Below are positions 39,560 to 46,390 of a stretch of 47,457 nt of DNA, one piece after another (within the stretch, counting starts at the first letter, position 1; each line of letters opens with the position of its first letter). The stretch is from BP-133 sp040756995. GTDB taxonomy: Bacteria; Actinomycetota; Acidimicrobiia; IMCC26256; BP-133. The position numbers and the translations under genes are program-made. Location: the NCBI GenBank assembly GCA_040756995.1, contig JBFLYK010000049.1, forward strand, positions 1 through 47,457, in the 5' to 3' direction. The notes beneath the pieces are model-generated. The model was not told the DNA's origin. It searched no databases and saw only the letters and a program-made list of their open reading frames with translations.

Positions 39560-41350
39560 ATGACCAAGCGACTGGGGATCTTCCTTGGGCTGGGGTTCGT
39601 CGGTGTCGTCCTCCTCCTGACCGGTCTGGCCTGGGACGCCGTGGCCCACGCCAACGACCCCTCACTGGCCGGCCGGGAGGGGATCTTCACCCTCCGCAAC
39701 CCGAGCCACGGGCTCATGGGCCTGGGTATCGGGCTGGTGCTGGTCAGCCTGATCGGTGGCTGCGAGACGCTGCTGCGCTCGGCTTCGGCCGGCCGCTGGG
39801 CCCGACCCGGCGTCCACCGGGCGTTCCTCGCAGTCAGCACGGCGGTGGTGCTGTCGGCGGCGGCGGTCACGTCGTGGGCGGCCCAGGCCGGGCACGACCA
39901 CCCGGCGGCACCCGGGGGCCACGACCACGACCCCTCCGGTCAGCTGGCCGCCTCGGTGGACGGGTCACACGGCGACGGCCGCGGACCGGGGGCCGGGGCC
40001 CGCGGCGCCGATGGCCACCACCATGGCGACGGGACGGACTCCGGCGGCGACGCCGGATCGGACGAGCTCGCCACGTCGACGTCGATCATCGACGATCACG
40101 TCGCCGACAAGGGTGGGCCGGCCGGCTCGACCGCCCACGGCCACGACTCGGCTTCCGCCGGCGAGCACGACTCTTCCTCCACCGGCGGACACGACCACGG
40201 AGCCGCGGGCGGGCGCCGCCCGCGGCACGGCTCGGGCGCAACCGATCGACCGGCGGGCACCAAGAGCCCGGCAGGGCATAACCACGCCGCCGGGGGCCGG
40301 TCGGGCGCCGGCCACGACCATCCCGCCGGAGCCGGCGGGCCCGGTGGGCCGTCCGCCGGCGGCGGGACGGGAGAGCACCAGCAGGGCTCGCCGCCGCCCG
40401 GCGACGCACCGGTGGGTACCTGGGCCGACGTGCGCTACGGGCCGTTCGTGGTCACGCCGGCCGGCGCCGGCGGGGACGCCGACCACGCCAACATCGCCGT
40501 CCCCAGCCTGCCGAAGCCGTGCACCAACTGCTTCCTGCTGGAGTTCCAGCCCGACCTCGTCTACGCCGACGGGACGTCGGCCAACCTCGACACCGGAATG
40601 ATGCTGCACCACGCCGTGCTGTTCTCCGCCGGCCGCCCCGATGCGACGTGCGGTCCGGACCAGCCGTTCCCCGGCAAGCTCGGACAGCGCTTCTTCGCCT
40701 CCGGCAACGAACGCACCCCCGGTCTGTTCCCACCCGGCTTCGGCTACTACGTCGACGGCGGCAACTGGAGCGGCATCTTCCACGTCATGAATCACGGCGC
40801 CGAGCCGAAGTCGGTGTTCTTCCGGGTGAAGGTGCGGTGGTCGCCCGCCTCGGCGGGCGGCATCCGCCCCCTCACGCCGATCTGGCTCGACATGAACAAC
40901 TGCCGCACGTCGGAGTACTCCGTGCCGGCGGGTCAGTCGTCCTCCCACTGGACGTGGACCTCGAACCTCACCGGCCGAATCCTCTCCACCGCCGGACACG
41001 TACATGACGGCGGGGTCCGCACCACGCTGACCAACCAGACGACCGGGGAGCACATCTGCACGAGCTGGGCCGGCTGGGGCACGAAGGCGGCCTTCCAGGG
41101 CTCCATCGAGTCGATGAGCGGCTGCACCTGGGACCGGGTCGGCACGGTGAAGAAGGGCGAGGTCCTCGACCTGGAGTCGGTCTACAACTCCTCGAAACCC
41201 GTCCCCGACGCCATGGGGATCATGATGGCCTTCATCTACGAGACCGAGGACCTGGCCGCCGGCACTCCTGCGCCCCCCGACGTCCGGGGCGAGACCCCAC
41301 CGCCCGTCGCCTCGACGCCGCCACCCTCCCGCCACGACCACCACCACTGA
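39560..41350 (+). CDS. Membrane-anchored, His-rich PHM-like copper monooxygenase
   Basis: A 596-residue protein with three N-terminal helices (about 5-27, 50-68, 90-110). A 160-residue linker with about 20 His in GHDH/HHH patterns follows, then a C-terminal domain from about 285. That domain carries the copper ligands of peptidylglycine monooxygenase-type enzymes: HH (350-351) in MMLHHAVLF, His408 or His412 in FHVMNH, HxH (480, 482) in GHVHDGG, and Met552 in DAMGIMMAFIY, which lines up with the axial Met. The domain should therefore be an ascorbate-dependent type II copper monooxygenase outside the cell. It ends with HDHHH. The substrate is unknown. Confidence 0.8.
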   Translation: MTKRLGIFLGLGFVGVVLLLTGLAWDAVAHANDPSLAGREGIFTLRNPSHGLMGLGIGLVLVSLIGGCETLLRSASAGRWARPGVHRAFLAVSTAVVLSAAAVTSWAAQAGHDHPAAPGGHDHDPSGQLAASVDGSHGDGRGPGAGARGADGHHHGDGTDSGGDAGSDELATSTSIIDDHVADKGGPAGSTAHGHDSASAGEHDSSSTGGHDHGAAGGRRPRHGSGATDRPAGTKSPAGHNHAAGGRSGAGHDHPAGAGGPGGPSAGGGTGEHQQGSPPPGDAPVGTWADVRYGPFVVTPAGAGGDADHANIAVPSLPKPCTNCFLLEFQPDLVYADGTSANLDTGMMLHHAVLFSAGRPDATCGPDQPFPGKLGQRFFASGNERTPGLFPPGFGYYVDGGNWSGIFHVMNHGAEPKSVFFRVKVRWSPASAGGIRPLTPIWLDMNNCRTSEYSVPAGQSSSHWTWTSNLTGRILSTAGHVHDGGVRTTLTNQTTGEHICTSWAGWGTKAAFQGSIESMSGCTWDRVGTVKKGEVLDLESVYNSSKPVPDAMGIMMAFIYETEDLAAGTPAPPDVRGETPPPVASTPPPSRHDHHH

Positions 41351-41402
41351 CCCCGGCAACAACCGAAAGGCGGTCGCCTACCGGCCGCGGCCGCCCCACT
41401 CC

Positions 41403-41435
41403 CGCGAAAAGTGGGGATAGTTCCCACTTTCCGCG
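41403..41435 (+). terminator. Hairpin terminator of the copper monooxygenase gene
   Basis: CGCG-A-AAAGTGGG (41403-41415) pairs with CCCACTTT-C-CGCG (41423-41435): 12 bp with one mismatch and a 7-nt loop. Confidence 0.55.
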
Positions 41436-41497
41436 TGTGTGACCACTGACTCAGCAGAGCGGGAACGAACGCAGGCGCTGAGGGCGCCGCCGCTCAA

Positions 41498-41618
41498 CCC
41501 AACTGGCGTTCGATTGCCGGGATACAGCGGAAACGGAACGCCAGTAGGCGGTGAGAGCGCCGCCCACCCAACTGGCGTTCGAAAACCGGGATACAGCGGA
41601 AAAGGAACGCCAGTTGGG
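41498..41618 (+). repeat. Tandem pair of hairpin units with conserved loops
   Basis: Each unit begins CCCAACTGGCGTTCGA, has a loop with CCGGGATACAGCGGAAA, and ends GGAACGCCAGT. The units start at 41498 and 41567 (69-bp period) and agree at 44 of 48 bases; all four differences fall between the stem arms. Unit 2 has a perfect 14-bp stem (41567-41580 with 41605-41618), unit 1 a 10-bp stem. Confidence 0.7.
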
Positions 41619-41695
41619 GGTGAGGTGGGGCGGGTTGGGCGGTTTGTCGGGTATCCACCACTTCGGGGACGGCCTCTGCCACAGTCCGGCGGCAG

Positions 41696-43483
41696 ATGTG
41701 GGTCGCCTCCACACCACCGTCCCGCCGGCACCGCTTGGCCGCTCTCGTGGCTGCGCTGCTGGCCTTCAACCTGGCGACTGCCCTCGGCACGCTCCGTCGG
41801 GGAGACCGGCCACCGCCACCGCGGGTGGAGCGCTCCCACATCCTGGAGCGGCCGGGTGGCACCTCCCAGCGCCTGATTCCCCCGCCACCCGGTTCCGGCC
41901 AGCCCGCCGCCGCGCCGCAAGGGCCCTGCTCCACTAGCGATCCCGCTGCCGCACCGCCCGCCGTCCCATCGCCGCCCGCCGGCCCAGATCCCGCTGCCCC
42001 GTCGCCGGCCGCCGCCGCGACGCCGGGTGCTGCAACCCGCGCCGTCTCGGGGGCCGCCGCCGTCGCCGGACCGGCGGCCGCGGCAGCGCCGGGGGTCTCG
42101 GGGGTTGCGGGGACGTGTTTGGCGGCGGCTCCGGCGGCGAGTGCGGCTGAGTCGAGCCCGGCGGTCGCGGAGCAGCCGGCCGCTCTCCCGGGGCCGGCGG
42201 CGCCGCCGGCGGTCCATCCGGCGGCGGCGGCGCTCGCCGGGTTGGTGCAGGCCCGGCTGGGTGACCCCCGGTTGGCCGGGACGACGGTCGGGTTGTCGGT
42301 GTGGGTGGAAGGGCTCGGGGAGGTAGCGGCCCACAACGCCGATCTTCCGCTCACGCCGGCGTCGAACCAGAAGCTCTTCACGGCCATGGGCGTGCTGTCG
42401 CTCATCCCCCAGACCGACCGGCTCGTGACCGAGGTGCGGGCCACCGGCGCGCTGGAGGGGCGGACGCTGACCGGCGACCTCTTCCTGGTCGGCGGCGGCG
42501 ACCCGACCCTCAACGCCCGGGGGCGGCATTCGCTCGACGACCTCGCCGCCGCCGTGAAGGCCCGCGGCATCGACGAGATCCGCGGCGCTCTCGTGGGCGA
42601 CGAGACCCGCTACGACGCGGTCCGGGGTGCGCCGGGCTGGCTGCCCCAGCACGTGCCGGTGTTCATCGGGCCGCTGTCGGCACTGGTCGTCGACCGCAAC
42701 CAGCTCCGCCCCGACCCGCAGTACGCCGCCGACCCGGTGCCGGGCACGCTGCCGTACTTCCGGGCCGCGCTCCTGCGGGCCGGGGTCCGAGTCCTCGGCC
42801 CCAACCTCGCCGGTGCGGCGCCGGCCACCAGCGCCGTGCTCGCCGCCCTCCCGTCGCCACCGGTCGGCGACCTCGTCGGCGAGATGCTCAATCAGAGCGA
42901 CAACCTCATCGCCGAACTGCTGGTGAAAGAAGTCGGCTACCGCACGGCCCGAACCGCCGCCGCGCCCGGCACCGGGTCGGCCACCGCCACCGGGACCACC
43001 AGGGCCGCCCTCGAGCCCGGCCCCTCCCCGCACACCGCGGCCGGAGCCGGCTGGGCGCCGGGATCGACCGCCGGCGGGCTGGCCGCCATCAACGAGGCCG
43101 TCCGCCAGTTGGGGGTGCCGTTGACCGGCGTGGCGGCCGACGGCTCGGGCCTCTCCCGGGAGGATCGGCGCTCGGCGCGGGAGTGGCGGTCGCTGCTCCA
43201 GGCGGCGCAGGGTCAACCGTGGGCCGAGCGGCTCGTCGGGTCGTTGCCGCTCGGAGCCCGGACCGGCACGCTCGTCCGCCGCTTCGCCCGCACCGCCGCC
43301 GAGGCCAACGTCCGGGCCAAGACGGGCTGGATCGACGAGGCCCGCTCGCTGTCCGGTTACCTCACCACCGCCGGCGGGCGTCCCGTCGTCTTCTCCGTGG
43401 TCGTCAACGGGACGACGCCGGCCTCTCCGGCGCTCAACGCCCTCGACAGCCTCGTGGCGGCCATCGCCGCCGACCGTTCTTGA
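41696..43483 (+). CDS. dacB: D-alanyl-D-alanine carboxypeptidase/endopeptidase, PBP4 (DacB) type
   Basis: A 595-residue penicillin-binding protein of the S13 family that trims or opens peptidoglycan cross-links outside the membrane. A signal/anchor helix (LAALVAALLAFNLATALG) is followed by a long Pro/Ala-rich region (about 40-175). The enzyme domain has SxxK as SNQK in TPASNQKLFTA, SxN as SDN in NQSDNLIAELL, and KTG in VRAKTGWIDEARSLSGY, so the active site is complete. A Gly/Ala/Thr-rich loop interrupts the domain after the SDN motif. The start ATG 41696 has only a weak ribosome site. Confidence 0.9.
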   Translation: MWVASTPPSRRHRLAALVAALLAFNLATALGTLRRGDRPPPPRVERSHILERPGGTSQRLIPPPPGSGQPAAAPQGPCSTSDPAAAPPAVPSPPAGPDPAAPSPAAAATPGAATRAVSGAAAVAGPAAAAAPGVSGVAGTCLAAAPAASAAESSPAVAEQPAALPGPAAPPAVHPAAAALAGLVQARLGDPRLAGTTVGLSVWVEGLGEVAAHNADLPLTPASNQKLFTAMGVLSLIPQTDRLVTEVRATGALEGRTLTGDLFLVGGGDPTLNARGRHSLDDLAAAVKARGIDEIRGALVGDETRYDAVRGAPGWLPQHVPVFIGPLSALVVDRNQLRPDPQYAADPVPGTLPYFRAALLRAGVRVLGPNLAGAAPATSAVLAALPSPPVGDLVGEMLNQSDNLIAELLVKEVGYRTARTAAAPGTGSATATGTTRAALEPGPSPHTAAGAGWAPGSTAGGLAAINEAVRQLGVPLTGVAADGSGLSREDRRSAREWRSLLQAAQGQPWAERLVGSLPLGARTGTLVRRFARTAAEANVRAKTGWIDEARSLSGYLTTAGGRPVVFSVVVNGTTPASPALNALDSLVAAIAADRS

Positions 43484-43609
43484 GATCTTCCGGTCGCCGA
43501 AAGCCCGGAGCGGTCCACTCCCCCCAATCGAACCCCCACAAGATCAACGCGGCCTTAAGCGTGGTTGGGTCGGGCAGGGTCGGTCCTCCGGGCGTCGAAT
43601 CGGGACATC

Positions 43610-44200
43610 GTGCCCCCCGGCCAATGCCCTTCGACGCCCGGTTGCGAGTTCGCCGACGCCCTTGACGCCGCCCGGAAGGGCGACGAACGCGCCCTGACCG
43701 CCCTGTGGCGGGCCCTGCAGCCGGGGCTGCTGCGCTACCTGCGGGCGGTCGATCCCGGCGCCGCCGAGGACCTCGCCTCCGACACCTGGCTCGAGGTCGC
43801 CCGCCGGCTCGACCGGTTCACCGGCGACGAGCGGGACTTCCGGGGCTGGCTCTTCACCATCGCCCGGCACCGCCTCATCGACGCCCGCCGGCGGGCCGCC
43901 CGGCACCGCACCGCTCCGGTGGCCTGGCTTCCGGAGCGCCCGGGCCCCGACGACCCCGCCGCCGATGTGCTGACCGACCTGTCGACGGCGGAGTCCGTCC
44001 GGCTGGTGGCCCAGCTGCCGCCGGAGCAGGCCGCGGCCGTCCGGCTGCGGGTGATGGCCGGCCTCGACACCGAGGACGTCGCCCGGATCCTGAACAAGCA
44101 GCCGGGCAACGTGCGGGTGCTGTCCCACCGGGGTCTGCGCACACTGGCCCGCCGCCTCGCCCCCGCCGACGTCGACGTCTCCGAACCCGCCACTGTCTGA
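43610..44200 (+). CDS. ECF-type RNA polymerase sigma factor
   Basis: A 196-residue sigma-70 family factor with region 2 (DPGAAEDLASDTWLEVARRLDRF, FRGWLFTIARHRLIDARRR) and region 4 (LPPEQAAAVRLRVMAGLDTEDVARILNKQPGNVRVLSHRGLRTL). Start is uncertain: GTG 43610 gives a normal N-terminus, while a TTG at 43565 would add 15 residues. No anti-sigma gene is adjacent, which is unusual for ECF factors; the next gene is a convergent NarL regulator. Its target promoters are unknown. Confidence 0.88.
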   Translation: MPPGQCPSTPGCEFADALDAARKGDERALTALWRALQPGLLRYLRAVDPGAAEDLASDTWLEVARRLDRFTGDERDFRGWLFTIARHRLIDARRRAARHRTAPVAWLPERPGPDDPAADVLTDLSTAESVRLVAQLPPEQAAAVRLRVMAGLDTEDVARILNKQPGNVRVLSHRGLRTLARRLAPADVDVSEPATV

Positions 44201-44202
44201 TT

Positions 44203-44217
44203 CCGGCCGCAGGCCGG
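44203..44217. terminator. Short hairpin between convergent genes
   Basis: CCGGCC, loop GCA, GGCCGG at 44203-44217, just after the sigma factor stop and before the convergent regulator stop at 44230. Confidence 0.4.
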
Positions 44218-44229
44218 CCGCCCGTTCCC

Positions 44230-44940
44230 TCAGACGAGTCGCCGCTCGGTGGCCCAGCGGGTGAGCTCGTGACGGCTGGAGAGCTGGAGCTTGCGCAGTA
44301 CGGAGGAGACGTGCGTCTCGACCGTCTTGACGGACAGGTTGAGACGGCGGGCCACCTCCTTGTAGGCGTAGCCCCGGGCGATCAGCCGCAGGACCTCCCG
44401 CTCCCGGGCCGTGAGCTGGTCGAGTTCCGGATCCGACGGAAGAGGCAGCGACCCGGCGAAGGCGTCGAGGACGAATCCCGCCAGGCGGGGTGAGAACACG
44501 GCGTCGCCCGCCGCCACCCGCCCGATGGCCTCGGCCAGTTCGGCGCCGGACACCGTCTTCGTCAGATAGCCGCGGGCGCCGGCCCGGATCACCGAGATGA
44601 CGTCCTCGGCGGCATCGGAGACCGACAGAGCCAGGAATCTGGGGGCAACCTGCTCCTCGGCGCCAGGGCCCGCCGCCGCGCCGGACCGCAGGACGCGCTT
44701 GATCAGCTCGGCGCCCCCTCCGCCGGGCATGTGGACGTCGACGAGGACGACGTCCGGTCGGGTGGCGGTGATGCCGGCCACCGCCTCGTCGACGTCGCCG
44801 GCCGTGCCGACCACGTCGACCCGTCCCTCGAGCTCGCTCCGCACGCCGGACCGCACCAGGGGATGGTCGTCGACGACGAAGACCCTCGGCGGCTCCACCG
44901 CCGGCTGGCCCTGCCCGGTCGGAGCCTCGGCCTGGCTCAT
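44230..44940 (-). CDS. NarL/LuxR family response regulator
   Basis: A 236-residue regulator. The receiver domain has VFVVDDHPLVRSGV, the phospho-acceptor Asp in VVLVDVHMPGGGG and Lys in GARGYLTKTVSG. The C-terminal LuxR helix-turn-helix is LTAREREVLRLIARGYAYKEVARRLNLSVKTVETHVSSVLRKL. Between them the receiver contains an Ala/Gly/Pro insertion (RSGAAAGPGAEEQVAPR). It is coupled to the PspC-kinase gene upstream by a 4-base overlap. The pair likely controls the divergent PspC gene, given the mirrored motifs at 46292-46358. Confidence 0.92.
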   Translation of the reverse strand: MSQAEAPTGQGQPAVEPPRVFVVDDHPLVRSGVRSELEGRVDVVGTAGDVDEAVAGITATRPDVVLVDVHMPGGGGAELIKRVLRSGAAAGPGAEEQVAPRFLALSVSDAAEDVISVIRAGARGYLTKTVSGAELAEAIGRVAAGDAVFSPRLAGFVLDAFAGSLPLPSDPELDQLTAREREVLRLIARGYAYKEVARRLNLSVKTVETHVSSVLRKLQLSSRHELTRWATERRLV

Positions 44941-46259
44941 CTCGGCTTCTCCTCGCTTCGGGCCACCGCCCGGGGCATCGACAGCTCGATCTCGGCGCCT
45001 TCGCCGGGGGCGGAGCGGATCTCGGCGGTGCCGCCGTAACGCTTCACCCGGGCCGAGATGGAGTCGGCCAGTCCCCGCCGGTCGGGTGGCACGGTGCCGG
45101 GATCGAAGCCGCGGCCCCGGTCCCGCACGAACAGCGACACCCGGTCGGGCTCGACCTCCAGGTAGACGTCGACGGTGTCGACGCCGGCGTGGCGGGCGGC
45201 GTTGAGCGCCGCTTCCCGGCCGGCGGCGACGAGCGCCCGTCCGGCTTCGTCGAGGGGAGCGTCACCCACCAGCACGGCGTCGAAGCGCACGGCGTAGTGG
45301 TCTTCGACGTCGTCGAGCTCCCGGCGGAGCAGCGCGGCGACGGTACCCGGGGGGGCGGGGGGTGTCCCCCCGACAGGGCGGCGTGAGCCGCCAAAGAACG
45401 TGCCGGCCTGACCGTTGCTGCCGCCGTACAACCAGGAGCGCAGCTCCCGCTCCTGGCGGCGGGCGAGGCTGCGGACGGCCTTGTCGTCGCCGGCCCGCTT
45501 CTGGATGAGCGCCAGCGTCTGGAGGACGCCGTCGTGGAGGTGGGCGGCCATCTCCGAACGCTCCTCGGAGCGGATCCGCTGCCGCCGCTCCTCGGTGAGG
45601 CTGCGGGCCAGGCGGGCCATCCACGGCCCGAAGAGGAGTACGGCCCCGGCCAGGAGGACGGCGGCGCCGGCCGCGCTGCGACCGATGGAATTCAGGTCCC
45701 CGACGGCGGCCAGGGTGGCGAACCCGCCGATGAGGACGAGGCTGATGCCGACGGCGACGAACAGCGGCCGCAGCCGCTCCCGGCCGCCGGGTGCCCCTCC
45801 GCCGGCCGCCGCCCGGCCACCCCAGCCCCAGGCGACGCCGGCCCCGACGATGGCCAGCAGGGCGGGCGCCACGACCTCGGCCGGCAGCCAGGCCGTGAAC
45901 TGCCCGAGGAGCAGCACCGCTCCGGCGGCGATGGCCAGGACGGCGACCGTGTCGAGGACGTCGGCCGGCCGGCCGCCGAGGCGGAGGCCGGCGGCGGTCT
46001 CCGGCTCAGCGGCCGAGCGGCTCGCGTCAGCGCCGGCGGCGGCGTCCTCCTCGCCCTCGGGCGGAAGGAAGGCCCAGGCCAGGGCGTAGAGCAGCGCCAC
46101 GGCCGGCAGGTTCCCGAGGGCCAGGACGATGACCACCGCCCGCAGGGCCCCGACCGGCACGCCGAGGGCCGTGGCCAGGCCGTTGCAGACTCCCGCCATC
46201 CAGCGGCCCTCGCGCCGCCGGGTCAGGCGGGCCACCAGCAACGGAGCGTCCTCACTCAT
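44937..46259 (-). CDS. Sensor histidine kinase with N-terminal PspC domain and a palindrome-encoded insertion
   Basis: A 440-residue membrane kinase. A PspC domain (about 8-67: RREGRWMAGVCNGLATALGV) leads to several helices. A HisKA_3 dimerisation domain follows, with phospho-acceptor His in EMAAHLHDGVLQTLALI, then an ATPase domain (AALNAARHAGVDTVDVYL, GRGFDPGTVPPDRRGLADSI, GEGAEIELSMP). Between the two catalytic parts there is a loop of about 20 Gly/Pro-rich residues (GGSRRPVGGTPPAPPGT, near 287-306) encoded by a double palindrome. Related kinases serve envelope-stress responses. It forms a pair with the downstream NarL regulator. Confidence 0.92.
   Translation of the reverse strand: MSEDAPLLVARLTRRREGRWMAGVCNGLATALGVPVGALRAVVIVLALGNLPAVALLYALAWAFLPPEGEEDAAAGADASRSAAEPETAAGLRLGGRPADVLDTVAVLAIAAGAVLLLGQFTAWLPAEVVAPALLAIVGAGVAWGWGGRAAAGGGAPGGRERLRPLFVAVGISLVLIGGFATLAAVGDLNSIGRSAAGAAVLLAGAVLLFGPWMARLARSLTEERRQRIRSEERSEMAAHLHDGVLQTLALIQKRAGDDKAVRSLARRQERELRSWLYGGSNGQAGTFFGGSRRPVGGTPPAPPGTVAALLRRELDDVEDHYAVRFDAVLVGDAPLDEAGRALVAAGREAALNAARHAGVDTVDVYLEVEPDRVSLFVRDRGRGFDPGTVPPDRRGLADSISARVKRYGGTAEIRSAPGEGAEIELSMPRAVARSEEKPR
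45346..45393 (-). repeat. In-frame palindromic element inside the PspC kinase gene
   Basis: Hairpins GGGGGG-TGT-CCCCCC (45357-45371) and GGCGGC-GTGA-GCCGCC (45378-45393) are joined by GACAG. On the plus strand the element starts CCCGGGGGGGC. The layout, the CGACAG joint and the reading frame match the element in clpP. It encodes TPPAPPG, compared with TPGPPG in ClpP. Confidence 0.7.
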
Positions 46260-46291
46260 CGTCCGGATGATCGCACGCCCAGCGTCCGGGA

Positions 46292-46358
46292 ACTATCGGG
46301 GATACCCCGGGCGGCCCGGGGGCCGGGTCAGGGAACGACCAGGGTCATCCCCGATACT
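46292..46358. promoter_or_regulatory. Mirror-image divergent promoter/operator of the two PspC genes
   Basis: TATCGGGGAT (46294-46303) and ATCCCCGATA (46347-46356) are a 10-bp inverted repeat, 53 bp apart. Each ends in a -10-like hexamer (GATAGT on minus, 46297-46292; GATACT on plus, 46353-46358) located exactly 32 nt from the start codon it faces. Confidence 0.55.
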
Positions 46359-46390
46359 CCGCCCGCCCCGAAAACCCGATCATCACTGGC

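Larger units (their letters stand above)
41351..41695. other. Intergenic region with terminator and twin-hairpin repeat
   Basis: This 345-bp gap has no convincing gene. It holds a terminator hairpin (41403-41435), then two near-identical 48-bp hairpin units (41498-41545 and 41567-41614), and a short leader before the peptidase start. Confidence 0.6.

Noticed and set aside
39965..41362. A 465-codon minus-strand frame opposite the copper monooxygenase gene
   Set aside because: Val/Gly/Arg-rich shadow with no recognisable motif; the plus-strand product has coherent copper ligands and membrane helices.
41498..41618. CRISPR array
   Set aside because: There are only two units, each is itself a long hairpin of 48 bp, and no cas genes are present.
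41439..41876. A short frame reading PTGVRLPGYSGNGTPVGG twice through the twin hairpins
   Set aside because: The frame continues into an out-of-frame part of the peptidase gene and the repeat peptide is simply the translation of the inverted repeats; a non-coding element explains it better.
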